DNA from: Eubacteriales bacterium
GTDB taxonomy: Bacteria; Bacillota; Clostridia; Lachnospirales; Lachnospiraceae
Reading direction: 5' to 3'
NCBI GenBank assembly: GCA_030533235.1
Contig: JAUNJN010000001.1
Coordinates: 1 to 64,000, forward strand
Length of the DNA stretch: 64,000 bases
This document shows, one piece after another, positions 17,889 to 26,116 of the stretch. The position numbers and the translations under genes were made by a program. Every line of letters starts with the position of its first letter. Position 1 is the first letter of the stretch. Below the pieces are notes generated by a model. That model did not search any database. It was given only the letters and a program-made list of their open reading frames with translations, and was not told the DNA's origin.

Positions 17889-18770
17889 ATGATGCTTTTT
17901 TCCGGTACAGTGCAAAATGCTGTTAAGCTAGATATGCTAAATAACAAGTGGGAGCAGAAAAAGAACACGAGTAATGCTTTATCGAAAGAAGAATTGAATA
18001 AAAGAGAAAAATGGACTCCGGAGCAAAGAATGCTGAATGATTATCAAGAACAGCTTAAGAAACAAAAAGAAGGTAACAAACGAACGGAGATATATAACAA
18101 AATTAGTAGTGGGCAAAAACTATCTCCGGAAGAAGAACAGTATCTTGCCTCCTTTGATCCTAAGTCATTATCAGAATACAGACAGACACAGGCTGAACGA
18201 AAGGCTTACGAGGAAAAGCTTAAGAAATGCAAGACGAAGGATGATGTACAAAGACTTAAGCAGACATCATTAGGCGTTGAATTTTCATCCTTAAAAAAGG
18301 TGCTCAATGATCCTTGTATTCCGTTAAGTGAGAAACTAAAAAAGGCCGGGCAAGTGCTTGGGAAGACTAGGAACTTTCAGGAAGCTGAGGCGGAATTTAT
18401 AGAATCCGGTGCATATGATGAATTGCCTACGGAAGCAGAGCAAGCTATAGAACGTGCAAAAGAAAATAACGTACAAAATGAGATAAATAATGCGTTGGTG
18501 GAGAATGCGTCGGAGGAGAATGAGGAATTTGTTGATGAGGCTGAAGAAAAAACAAATGCTTCAGATAAGGATTCGTCAGAGATGAAGGAGGCTTCTCAAA
18601 AACTCTCAGAAGCAAAATGCAGGGAAGCTTCTAATGAAGATCCGGGAAAAGAAATTGAAGAAATATATAATCGTCTTGTTCTTAGAAAACAACTTGAAGA
18701 GGATGCAGATAAGTTTGTGATTACAGAACAGGAAAAGAAACTTGGAAAGAAATTCAATTTATCTGTCTAG
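17889..18770 (+). CDS. Conserved Lachnospiraceae-type hydrophilic protein
   Basis: A 293-residue protein, highly charged and helical. SGTVQNAVKLDMLNNKWEQK opens it, and KISSGQKLSPEEEQYLASFDP with the following AERKAYEEKLKKCKTKDDVQRLK (about 75-125) is a pattern I associate with uncharacterised Lachnospiraceae proteins. An acidic low-complexity stretch (about 200-250) precedes the C-terminus. There is no signal peptide. AAGGAGG lies upstream. The gene at 19315 has a similar central block, and a broken copy of its 5' end lies at 19180. Confidence 0.55.
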   Translation: MMLFSGTVQNAVKLDMLNNKWEQKKNTSNALSKEELNKREKWTPEQRMLNDYQEQLKKQKEGNKRTEIYNKISSGQKLSPEEEQYLASFDPKSLSEYRQTQAERKAYEEKLKKCKTKDDVQRLKQTSLGVEFSSLKKVLNDPCIPLSEKLKKAGQVLGKTRNFQEAEAEFIESGAYDELPTEAEQAIERAKENNVQNEINNALVENASEENEEFVDEAEEKTNASDKDSSEMKEASQKLSEAKCREASNEDPGKEIEEIYNRLVLRKQLEEDADKFVITEQEKKLGKKFNLSV

Positions 18771-18783
18771 GGGAGGAATTGCT

Positions 18784-19174
18784 ATGAATGTAAGTGCTAA
18801 TAATTTTGGACAGGTCTTTACTGGTTTTGATTGCGGAAAAAGAAAATAAGTCAAATCTTAACGGTTTATGTGACTTGCTATTTGGATTTGTCGATTTGCT
18901 CTCATTAATGCTTATTTTTCTTCCATTGTATCCCAAACCGGTTGATGGATATATTTATTCGGTAAGTCTTATTGAGTATGTAGATAATGAAATTTGGATT
19001 CGTATGACATACTGGGGGCTTTTTATCACATTGACGATTATTGGAATTGTGAATATATTAATGGTTAAATTCAAATTTGAAAAGGGGAAAAAGGTGAATT
19101 GCAAAATAATGGATAAGAGATATATTTTGTCTTTTTTGTCGTGGGCTTATTTCCTATGTGATAAAACAGGATAA
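18784..19174 (+). pseudogene. Two joined gene fragments
   Basis: A well-placed start (GGGGAGG, ATG at 18784) opens only 21 codons, MNVSANNFGQVFTG and a short tail. In another frame, an open stretch to 19174 encodes two hydrophobic segments (LLFGFVDLLSLMLIFLPLY and YWGLFITLTIIGIVNILMV) like the membrane tail of some XRE-type regulators. The two pieces do not belong together, so this is a decayed junction. Confidence 0.5.
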
Positions 19175-19179
19175 CGATG

Positions 19180-19313
19180 TATGGGTACAGTGCAAAATCA
19201 GGTTGATTTGCATACGAAAAGAAAGTATCGTTTGAACAGTTGAGTCAAGAGATAGATAAATTTTTAAGACGAAATATCACTTCGAAGTCGAACTTTGTGA
19301 GGGAGGTGTAGTA
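19180..19313 (+). pseudogene. Broken copy of the 17889 gene's 5' end
   Basis: GTCGTGGGCTTATTTCCT (19137) and GGTACAGTGCAAAAT (19183) repeat the leader and start of the 17889 gene. The frame begins MGTVQNQVDLHTK, stops after 20 codons, and continues in another frame as FEQLSQEIDKFLRRN. This is a frameshifted paralogue remnant. Confidence 0.6.
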
Positions 19314-19314
19314 A

Positions 19315-19923
19315 TTGAAAATTGGAGAAGCAAGAGAAACATATAGCTTTCAAATAAAAAACTTCAACACTAAGCAAAGAGAGTTATTTGCACAGAAACA
19401 GGCACTTGAAGAAAAAATAAAAACGACAGAAAATGGAGCAGTAATATATAAAAATGAAGCCGCGGTTCTTGAACTGCAATATAATGCTGTGGCTGAGAAG
19501 AGGCAGGAATATCAGGATTATATGGATAAGCTTGTTGAGCAATGGTCTACAATCGCAGATATGATATCGAGTGAGCAACAGGGAGATGCTATGGCCGATG
19601 CAGCAAAGGAACAGAGCAAAATTATGGAGGTTGCACGTAGAATCATGCATGGTGATAAGGTGCCCTCATCGGATGAACAGAAATTGATGGAGTATGATTG
19701 GAAGCTGTATTCAATGGCGAAAAATGTTGCCGCTATGTTAGAAATACAAAAGAAACGTAAAGAGCACAAGTCTTTATGGGAAGACGAGGAAGTAAGCGAA
19801 TTGAAGGATCCTTTCGAGGAGGCAGATAATACAGAAGCATTTGCTGACGGACCGGAAGTGGTGGAGGTTGATCATGTAATTGCTTCAGCAACATTGGATA
19901 CAGGCGAAATACATAAAAACTGA
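19315..19923 (+). CDS. Coiled-coil protein, relative of the 17889 product
   Basis: A 202-residue protein. Residues 1-100 are a long coiled-coil (RELFAQKQALEEKI, EKRQEYQDYMDKLVEQW). VARRIMHGDKVPSSDEQKLM parallels the KISSGQKLSPEEEQYL block of the upstream protein, followed by KKRKEHKSLWEDEE. The start is TTG, 6 nt after GGGAGGTG. Cytoplasmic; no signal peptide. I know similar proteins in Lachnospiraceae but no function for them. They appear to form a small paralogous family here. Confidence 0.55.
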   Translation: MKIGEARETYSFQIKNFNTKQRELFAQKQALEEKIKTTENGAVIYKNEAAVLELQYNAVAEKRQEYQDYMDKLVEQWSTIADMISSEQQGDAMADAAKEQSKIMEVARRIMHGDKVPSSDEQKLMEYDWKLYSMAKNVAAMLEIQKKRKEHKSLWEDEEVSELKDPFEEADNTEAFADGPEVVEVDHVIASATLDTGEIHKN

Positions 19924-19979
19924 ATACAAATCAGTTATTTTTAAATTCGATTTATATGAAAAAGATGGGGAAAGAAAAT

Positions 19980-20390
19980 ATGCGCATTGAAATTAATAAA
20001 CTGGATGCTGAACTGTTTTTATCCTTATACACATCCGTAGGCTGGGAACCGCCAAGCAAAGAACAGGTTGTGACAGCATTGGATAACACTATAGCTACGT
20101 TTGTTGCCTATGATAATGAGAAACCTGTAGGAATGGTACGGGTGATTGGTGATGGAGGAATGTCTTTCTATATTAAAGATTTTGTTGTGGTTCCATCATA
20201 TCAGTCAAAAGGTATCGGAAGAATGTTGATTGAGAGTGTTGAGAAATATATTAAGGCTGCTGTTGGTGAGTGGGCTGTAAGTTTAGAATTGATTAGCACA
20301 ATAGAAGCTCAACCATTTTATGAGAAGATGGGATTTGAGGTTAGACCTTGTGAATGGGATGGACCGGGAATGTTTAAAATGATTAGATAA
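19980..20390 (+). CDS. GNAT acetyltransferase
   Basis: A 136-residue N-acetyltransferase. The acetyl-CoA motif is VVPSYQSKGIGRMLIESVEKYI, and the C-terminal AQPFYEKMGFEVRP is the family's closing signature. The start at 19980 (MRIEINKL) has GGGGAAAG upstream; an in-frame ATG at 19956 is possible. It is one of seven GNAT genes or remnants in the window. Substrate is unknown. Confidence 0.87.
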   Translation: MRIEINKLDAELFLSLYTSVGWEPPSKEQVVTALDNTIATFVAYDNEKPVGMVRVIGDGGMSFYIKDFVVVPSYQSKGIGRMLIESVEKYIKAAVGEWAVSLELISTIEAQPFYEKMGFEVRPCEWDGPGMFKMIR

Positions 20391-20426
20391 AAGAATCATT
20401 TATCTACTGTGAAAGGATGTATTACA

Positions 20427-20747
20427 ATGGCATCGAGTAAAGAATATTTAGAGTTTATATTAGAACAATTATCGAATCTGAACGATATTACCTATAAAGC
20501 GATGATGGGTGAGTACATTATCTATTATAAAGGTAAAATAGTAGGTGGTATATATGATGACAGATTTTTGGTTAAGCCTGTTAAAGCTGCAATCGAATTA
20601 ATGCCAAATGCAGAATATGAATTACCATATGAAGGTGCGAAAGAAATGTTATTAGTTGATGAGGTGGAAAATAGAACGTTCCTGGCAGAGTTGATGAATG
20701 CTATGTATGATGAATTGCCGGCACCGAAAACGAAGAAAAAGCACTGA
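20427..20747 (+). CDS. TfoX/Sxy N-terminal domain protein
   Basis: A 106-residue protein. The pattern KAMMGEYIIYYKGKIVGGIYDDRFLVKPV is the signature of the TfoX N-terminal domain, ending with LMNAMYDELPAPKTKKK. In gammaproteobacteria TfoX controls competence, but small stand-alone members in Firmicutes have no known role. ATG at 20427 has AAAGGAT upstream and is preferred over a frame starting at 20409. Confidence 0.85.
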   Translation: MASSKEYLEFILEQLSNLNDITYKAMMGEYIIYYKGKIVGGIYDDRFLVKPVKAAIELMPNAEYELPYEGAKEMLLVDEVENRTFLAELMNAMYDELPAPKTKKKH

Positions 20748-20930
20748 GTTATCAAGTTGTATTTGATTATATTATGAAAACAGTTGTATGGAAGAATGGA
20801 AGGCGTTAATGAATTCTCATCGGTAATTGATGAGTTGGTAAATGTTTGTTTTTATATTTGGAAAGTAGGTAATTGGTAATAGAAATTTGGATGGTATCTG
20901 AAAACTAAACTATTATGATGGAGGTTTCAG

Positions 20931-21071
20931 ATGGGAAAAAAGAAAAGAGAACATGTGGTATTTGATCAAATGCTAAAGCAGAAAAAGAGTATTCCTTTTT
21001 CGATAATAAATAGGAAAGATTCCAAAAAACAGAAAAGAAAATCTACGAACGGAGCAAAGGGCAATCAATGA
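20931..21071 (+). CDS. Small basic protein, 46 residues
   Basis: ATG at 20931 lies 6 nt after GGAGG. The product is very basic (GKKKREHVVFDQMLKQKKS, then KDSKKQKRKS). No homology is recognised. A good ribosome site in an otherwise gene-free 480-bp stretch supports it, but it may be a fragment. Confidence 0.4.
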   Translation: MGKKKREHVVFDQMLKQKKSIPFSIINRKDSKKQKRKSTNGAKGNQ

Positions 21072-21230
21072 AAGCGTTCTTTTTATAGTTGAAAGGATTA
21101 TTAGTATGATACTAAGAAAAAAGTTCACAAGCTGGATGATCGTATCTCTCAATATTTGACCTGAAAATGCGAGGATATACACCAAAAAATAATGTATGAT
21201 GAGCCTATCAAAAAAGAAAGGAGCAGTCAT

Positions 21231-21640
21231 ATGGAATGGGTTCAAGGCATGAACGAAGCCGTAAACTACATAGAAGAACAATCAAAGCCGCTAAGAGTGG
21301 ATTTGTGACTTCTTATACTTCACCTGTTACCGGGAACGCACTTTTGAATTATGTGTTTCGGAAGACAGGGGTAAAGATGCGTATTTATGCACAGAGTATT
21401 GGAGAGCATTCAGATATCCTGTCTGATTTTCCTGAAAATATGAAAGCAGACATAAAAAAGTCCGGGGATTGTAAAAAACTAAACGGGTTAAATTGTTCGC
21501 CGACATGTTCAGGCGGTTATGAATTTACAATGGATGGTGAAGAATTGAAGAAATGCAAAAATATGGCTTTCTTTCATTCGCTGACGGAAGAAAACTATGA
21601 TGCAATAGAAAAACTGATTCGTTCTGAATTAGGTGAATAG
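21231..21640 (+). pseudogene. Chimeric remnant: AraC 5' end joined to an unrelated 3' end
   Basis: ATG at 21231, after AAAGGAG, opens MEWVQGMNEAVNYIEEQ, the usual beginning of an AraC-family regulator, but stops after 25 codons. From about 21290, in another frame, a long open stretch gives KSGFVTSYTSPVTGNALLNY to ...EKLIRSELGE, a cysteine-containing domain (CKKLNGLNCSPTC) seen in small Clostridia proteins. Two gene ends were fused out of frame by deletion. Confidence 0.55.
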
Positions 21641-21680
21641 TGCTATTTGCAAATTTTGAAAACGAGGGTAATGATATAAA

Positions 21681-22205
21681 ATGAGATTAATAAAGTGTAA
21701 AACAGATGACTTTTTGAAAATCACAGAATTCTATAAATATGTTATTGATAATTCACCAACGATGGAAACGTATGGACGTTGGATTTATGGTCAACATCCA
21801 ACAGATGAAATGATAAAGTCTTATATCGACGGTGGATATATGTATTATGCAGAGAAGGATCAAACAATCATAGCTGCGGTTGCATTAACGCCGTTTCAAA
21901 CTGAAGATTATCATCCTGTTAATTGGAGTGTCAGCCTAAATGACAATGAGGTGTTTGTAGTTCATATTCTTTGTGTAAATCCTTGCTGTCAGAAGCAGGG
22001 AATAGCAAAACAGATAATGGAAGAAGTTGTTGGTCTGGCAAAAAACACCGGGATGAAGGCGATACGATTAGATGCATTATGTTGCAATGAACCGGCTCAT
22101 AGATTATATGAGAATTGTGGGTTTAAAAAGTGTGGAGTACAGAACTGGTATGCTGATAATACAGGCTGGATTGATTTTTATTTATATGAAATGATTTTAG
22201 AATAA
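21681..22205 (+). CDS. GNAT acetyltransferase
   Basis: A 174-residue N-acetyltransferase. VVHILCVNPCCQKQGIAKQIMEEVVGLA holds the acetyl-CoA loop, and LDALCCNEPAHRLYENCGFKKCG the C-terminal signature. The N-terminus (CKTDDFLKITEFYKYVIDNSP) is common in Clostridia members. Cysteines are frequent. Substrate is unknown. Confidence 0.87.
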   Translation: MRLIKCKTDDFLKITEFYKYVIDNSPTMETYGRWIYGQHPTDEMIKSYIDGGYMYYAEKDQTIIAAVALTPFQTEDYHPVNWSVSLNDNEVFVVHILCVNPCCQKQGIAKQIMEEVVGLAKNTGMKAIRLDALCCNEPAHRLYENCGFKKCGVQNWYADNTGWIDFYLYEMILE

Positions 22206-22399
22206 AGACTGTCAAAAAGGAAAGACAGTATGATAAATGACACTCGTGGAAAAACTTTCTTGACAGTTGCTCGTTGGTAATAAATACTTACTGCAAATAA
22301 TGTAAATGCAATGAAAAGAAATAGTACATGTTTATCTGAATTTAGGTGGAACCGCGGTTATATTCGTCCTAAGTATATTAATTTATACTTAGGACTTTT
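22206..22399 (+). promoter_or_regulatory. T-box leader (probably glycine-responsive)
   Basis: AGGTGGAACCGCG (22344-22356) is the T-box sequence itself. The downstream terminator GTCCTAAGTATA (22366-22377) / TATACTTAGGAC (22384-22395) plus TTTTA is in the right place. Upstream, GACTGTCAA can pair with TTGACAGT about 50 nt later, but a full Stem I with a specifier codon is not obvious, so the leader may be shortened. It precedes a glycyl-tRNA synthetase remnant, hence glycine is inferred. Confidence 0.8.
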
Positions 22400-22419
22400 A
22401 AGTAGATGCAGATATTTTG

Positions 22420-22893
22420 ATGAATCCTAAAGTTTGGGAGGCAAGTGGACATCTTGCCGGCTTTTCAGATCCGTTGCTTGATTGTAAAGAATGCAAGACA
22501 CGACGTAGAGCAGACAATCTAATTCAAGATTACGATAAAAGTGTTAATGCTGATGCAATGTCACAGGAAGAAGATCGTATTGTATTTAATATAAAACCGG
22601 CTCTTGCACCAATCAAAATCAATATTCTTCCATTAATCAAAAAGAAGCACGCAAAGAAAGCCAGAGAATTATATACGATGCTGGTAAAATATTTTATGGT
22701 GCAGTATGACGAGTCCGGAAGTATTGGAAAGCGATATCGCAGAGGAGATGCAATCGGTATTCCGTATGCAATTACAGTTGATGATGCAACCCTGGAACAG
22801 GAAACTGTAACCGTTAGAGACCGAGATACGATGGAGCAGTGTGTAATACCTGTCAGTGAATTAATTACTTTTTTGTCAAAAAAACTGTGGTAA
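22420..22893 (+). pseudogene. glyS: Glycyl-tRNA synthetase with large internal deletion
   Basis: A 157-codon open frame that joins two pieces of class II glycyl-tRNA synthetase. Residues 1-40 (NPKVWEASGHLAGFSDPL, DCKECKTRRRADNL) match the N-terminal region. From about residue 45 (EEDRIVFNIKPALAPIKINILPL, YDESGSIGKRYRRGDAIG, TVRDRDTMEQC) it matches the C-terminal anticodon-binding domain. About 270 residues between them, including motifs 2 and 3, and about 70 N-terminal residues are missing; normal length is about 460. It cannot be a synthetase. No good ribosome site is seen. Confidence 0.8.
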
Positions 22894-23032
22894 AATAAAT
22901 TGAAAGCATTTCAGAAATCATGGTAAATTCATGCATATTTTTGCAGGCTGTGGTAAAGTATCATAATAAGATGAGGTGACATGTCGTATGCTTCGTTTGA
23001 ATAAAGAATCAGAGAAAAGGAGATGAAAATTT

Positions 23033-23398
23033 ATGTTCAAATTTGTTGGTGCGGATATTGTGAGAGAGGATTCGGAGAAATTTCAGCTTTCTTATATTCC
23101 GACAGAGGAAAATAAGAATGCAAATGGTTTCGTACAAGGCGGTATTTCTTACCTGCTCTGTGATGAGGCAGTCGGAAGATATGTGGTTGGTGAACTCGGA
23201 CGTGCCGGTGCTGCTTCCGAGGGTAGCATTCATTATTATCGTCCGGCAGTGATTGGAGAGAAAATGATTGCGACACTAAATGTTCGAAAGTTAGGGAAAA
23301 AGCTTGGCATCTTCTTCGTTGAACTTACAAACGAGAAGGGAGAGCTGATTGCAGACAGCATGTTTACGGTTGCATTTGCAGATGCTGATAAACAGTAA
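23033..23398 (+). CDS. PaaI-type hotdog thioesterase
   Basis: A 121-residue hotdog-fold protein. NANGFVQGGISYLLCDEAVG is the central helix with its typical N-x-x-G-x-x-x-GG pattern, followed by SEGSIHYYRPAVIGEKMIAT. Such proteins hydrolyse acyl-CoA thioesters as tetramers or dimers. GAAAAGGAGATG lies upstream of the ATG. Substrate is unknown. Confidence 0.82.
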   Translation: MFKFVGADIVREDSEKFQLSYIPTEENKNANGFVQGGISYLLCDEAVGRYVVGELGRAGAASEGSIHYYRPAVIGEKMIATLNVRKLGKKLGIFFVELTNEKGELIADSMFTVAFADADKQ

Positions 23399-23443
23399 AC
23401 CTGTGAGGGTTAAAAAAAATTTTACAAAATCATATAAAACCTA

Positions 23444-23472
23444 TTGACATAGTATGAAATAGGGTGTAAGAT
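23444..23472 (+). promoter_or_regulatory. Promoter of the sulfur amino-acid uptake operon
   Basis: -35 TTGACA (23444-23449), a 17-bp spacer and -10 TAAGAT (23467-23472). The transcript would start near 23479 and begin with the leader peptide at 23504. Confidence 0.7.
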
Positions 23473-23503
23473 AACCACATCTTAAATGAAAGGAGCAAGA
23501 CAG

Positions 23504-23623
23504 ATGAAAAAAGTAACGAGTATTTCAAGAGTAAACATGTGTATGTGTATGTGTCAAATGCTATTCTCCCAGGCAGATTATATGGCCGGGTGTATGGCTC
23601 ATTTGTCATGCACTCGAAGATAA
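23504..23623 (+). CDS. Cys/Met-rich leader peptide (39 residues)
   Basis: ATG at 23504 lies 8 nt after AAAGGAG. The peptide begins MKKVTSISRVNMCMCMCQML and has three consecutive ATG-TGT pairs at codons 12-17, with more Met and Cys codons later (AGCMAHLSC). It ends at 23623, 24 nt before a terminator hairpin. Codons for sulfur amino acids ahead of a terminator in an uptake operon are the mark of a ribosome-stalling attenuator. Not a structural protein. Confidence 0.75.
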   Translation: MKKVTSISRVNMCMCMCQMLFSQADYMAGCMAHLSCTRR

Positions 23624-23675
23624 TATCATTATTATTTGTAGCCATTGCCTGGGAGTTGGTTCCCGGGCTTTTTTG
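23566..23675 (+). promoter_or_regulatory. Attenuator: antiterminator and terminator
   Basis: The terminator is GCCTGGGA (23647-23654), loop, TCCCGGGC (23661-23668) and a T-run to 23675. CTCCCAGGCA (23566-23575), inside the leader gene just after the Met-Cys run, is an exact complement of TGCCTGGGAG (23646-23655) and would displace the terminator. Stalling of a ribosome in the Cys/Met run leaves this arm free (read-through); normal translation covers it (termination). The mechanism is inferred from the pairing. Confidence 0.75.
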
Positions 23676-23751
23676 TTTTATAAGAATATGCGTTCTATAA
23701 AGCAAACAAGTCCGAGGAAAGCATGTGAACATGGGAAGGAGGAACAAGAGA

Positions 23752-24378
23752 ATGAAATCGATATTATGTTTTGGCGATTCAAACACATATGGATACAGTC
23801 CTTATGATGGAAGCAGATATCCGTCGGATGTGCGTTGGACCGGAGTGCTAAATGAATTATTAATAAAAGATGAGGTTCAGGTAATTGAAGAAGGTCTGGT
23901 AGGGAGAACAACAGTGTTTGAAGATAGCTTCCGACCGGGAAGAAAGGGTATCGATTATCTTGTTCCGCTGCTGGAAACACATCACCCGGTTGATATGTTA
24001 ATCCTGATGCTTGGGACCAATGACTGTAAAACAATCTATAATGCTTCGGCGCAGGTGATTGGTTTAGGCATTGAACGGTTGATTGAACGAGCAAAAAGAT
24101 TTAATCCTTTCCTGAAAATTTTGCTGATATCACCGATTCATTTAGGTGAAGAGGTTTGGAAGGATGGATATGATCCGGAGTTCAACCAAAAATCGGTAGA
24201 CGTATCGAAAGGATTAGAAGGAGTCTATCGAAGGCTTGCAAAGAAGTATCGGTGCAGTTTCTTGGCAGCGTCCGATGTGGCAAGACCATCGGAGGCAGAC
24301 CAGGAACATCTTGACCGGGAAGGACATTTGGCTCTTGCAACAGAAATTTACAAAACAATAAAAAGAAATGAGGATTGA
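23752..24378 (+). CDS. SGNH/GDSL-family hydrolase
   Basis: A 208-residue hydrolase. LCFGDSNTYGY holds the nucleophilic Ser (GDS block), the Asn block is LMLGTNDCKT, and the catalytic Asp-His pair is DREGHLAL near the C-terminus. It resembles arylesterase/acyl-esterase members of the family. AGGAGG lies 9 nt before the ATG at 23752. It is the first structural gene after the attenuator and ends 4 bp before the receptor gene, so it seems to be in the operon although its link to uptake is unclear. Confidence 0.87.
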   Translation: MKSILCFGDSNTYGYSPYDGSRYPSDVRWTGVLNELLIKDEVQVIEEGLVGRTTVFEDSFRPGRKGIDYLVPLLETHHPVDMLILMLGTNDCKTIYNASAQVIGLGIERLIERAKRFNPFLKILLISPIHLGEEVWKDGYDPEFNQKSVDVSKGLEGVYRRLAKKYRCSFLAASDVARPSEADQEHLDREGHLALATEIYKTIKRNED

Positions 24379-24382
24379 TATT

Positions 24383-26065
24383 ATGAAAAAGAATTTTATT
24401 AAGAAAATTGCAACAAGTTTTTTAGCAGTTACATTAGGACTTACTTCACTGACCGGTTGCCAAGCGGCGAAGTCAAAAGATCAGTCATCTGGGAATAAAG
24501 TATATCGAACCTTAGATGAAATTAAGGAGAGCGGAACCATTAATATTGGTGTATTTTCCGATAAAAATCCTTTTGGATATGTGGATGAAAACGGAAAATA
24601 TCAGGGATATGATGTGTACTTCGCAGAGCGGATTGGTAAGGACCTTGGTGTCGATATTAATTATGTTTCCACTGAAGCAGCAAGCAGAGTGGAATACTTG
24701 GAAACAGGAAAGGTTGATATTGTACTTGCAAACTTTACAGTTACGGAGGAGCGAGCTGAAAAGGTGGATTTTGCACTTCCATACATGAATGTTGCGCTCG
24801 GTGTCGTTTCCCATGAAGATAATGTGATTGAGAGCCTGGATCAGATTGGTTCGAATGATCAGGTGATTGTTATTTCGGGAACAACTGCAGAGACATATTT
24901 GGAAAAGAATTATCCGGATATTAAGCTTCAGAAGTTTGATACATATGCAAGTGCAAAGACTTCTTTTGAAAATGGAACCGGTGTTGCATGGGCAAATGAT
25001 AACACAGAGGTCATCGCATTTGCATTGGAGAATTCCGGATATGTTGTAGGTATTCCGTCGCTTGGCAGTCAGGATACAATTGCACCGGCTGTATCAAAGG
25101 GAAACACATCTTTGCTTGATTGGTTAAATGGAGAAATCAAGACGTTAGGAAATGAAAACTTCTTCCATGCCGATTATGAGGCGACACTCATTGATACTTA
25201 CGGGGCCGATTATGAAGACACACTTGTAGTAGAAGGCGGAAATACAGCAAGCGGTTCCAATGAAACAGCGACAGAGGGTAACTCACAGGAAACAGAAGCA
25301 GGTCGGACATTGGATATTGTACCGGGAAATGGAGAAAAGATTAAGATTGCGGCATCACCGATTCCGCATGCTGAAATTTTGGCTGAGGCAGCCGAGATTT
25401 TAAAGGATTACGGATATGAGCTTGAAATTGTGGAATTTGAAGATTATGTGCAGCCAAACCTTGTAGTGGAATCCGGCGAATTTGATGCAAATTATGTGGA
25501 GCATGTTCCATACTTAAACAGCTTTAATGAAGAACAGGGAACACATCTTGTAGATGCAGGAGATATCCATTATGAGCCTTTTGGAATTTATCCGGGAACC
25601 AAGAGCAGTTTCGCTGATATTGAGGATGGTGACAGCATTGCAATCCCAAATGATACGACAAACGAGGCACGAGCACTTTTGCTTCTTCAGGATAATGGTC
25701 TGATTACATTAAAGGATGGAGCAGGTCTTACAGCAACCGTTAATGATATTGTTGATAATCCTCATAACATTAAGTTTGTTGAGCTTGAGGCTGCACAGGT
25801 AGCAAGAGTAACCAAGGAAGTAGAATATGTTGTGTTAAATGGAAATTATGCACTTGAAGCAGGATTTTCTGTTGGAAGAGACTCGATTGCTTATGAGGCA
25901 AGTGATTCGGTTGCGGCTTCGACTTATGTAAATATCATAGCAGTATATCAAGGCAATGAGAATAGCGATAAAATCAAAGCGCTTGTAACGGTGCTTCGTT
26001 CGGAGGAGATTAAGAAGTTTATTGAAGATACGTACGATGGAGCAGTCATTTTCTACGAAAAATAG
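24383..26065 (+). CDS. Fused ABC substrate-binding lipoprotein: SBP_bac_3 plus MetQ
   Basis: A 560-residue receptor. An N-terminal signal with lipobox LTSLTGC anchors it outside the cell. Domain 1 (about 35-270) is SBP_bac_3: GTINIGVFSDKNPFGYVDENG, then GKVDIVLANFTVTEERAEKV. A Ser/Thr/Glu linker follows. Domain 2 (about 300-560) is MetQ/NlpA: IKIAASPIPHAEIL, DANYVEHVPYLNSF, and AQVARVTKEVEYVVLNGNYAL. The operon encodes both a MetNI pair and a polar amino-acid ABC set, so one receptor may serve both. ATG at 24383 follows GAGG and begins a proper signal peptide. Confidence 0.85.
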   Translation: MKKNFIKKIATSFLAVTLGLTSLTGCQAAKSKDQSSGNKVYRTLDEIKESGTINIGVFSDKNPFGYVDENGKYQGYDVYFAERIGKDLGVDINYVSTEAASRVEYLETGKVDIVLANFTVTEERAEKVDFALPYMNVALGVVSHEDNVIESLDQIGSNDQVIVISGTTAETYLEKNYPDIKLQKFDTYASAKTSFENGTGVAWANDNTEVIAFALENSGYVVGIPSLGSQDTIAPAVSKGNTSLLDWLNGEIKTLGNENFFHADYEATLIDTYGADYEDTLVVEGGNTASGSNETATEGNSQETEAGRTLDIVPGNGEKIKIAASPIPHAEILAEAAEILKDYGYELEIVEFEDYVQPNLVVESGEFDANYVEHVPYLNSFNEEQGTHLVDAGDIHYEPFGIYPGTKSSFADIEDGDSIAIPNDTTNEARALLLLQDNGLITLKDGAGLTATVNDIVDNPHNIKFVELEAAQVARVTKEVEYVVLNGNYALEAGFSVGRDSIAYEASDSVAASTYVNIIAVYQGNENSDKIKALVTVLRSEEIKKFIEDTYDGAVIFYEK

Positions 26066-26075
26066 AAGAAAGTAT

Positions 26076-26100
26076 GAGAGGTCCTTTTCGGACCTCTTTC
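26076..26100 (+). terminator. Intercistronic hairpin after the receptor gene
   Basis: AGAGGTCC (26077-26084), loop, GGACCTCT (26090-26097), then TTCC. It lies between the receptor and ATPase genes, has only a weak T-run, and probably partly terminates or protects the message so that receptor is made in excess. Confidence 0.55.
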
Positions 26101-26116
26101 CTGGTAGGTGGTATAG

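Noticed and set aside
23678..24094. 138-codon minus-strand frame over the SGNH hydrolase
   Set aside because: The plus-strand gene has catalytic motifs and a ribosome site; this frame has neither.
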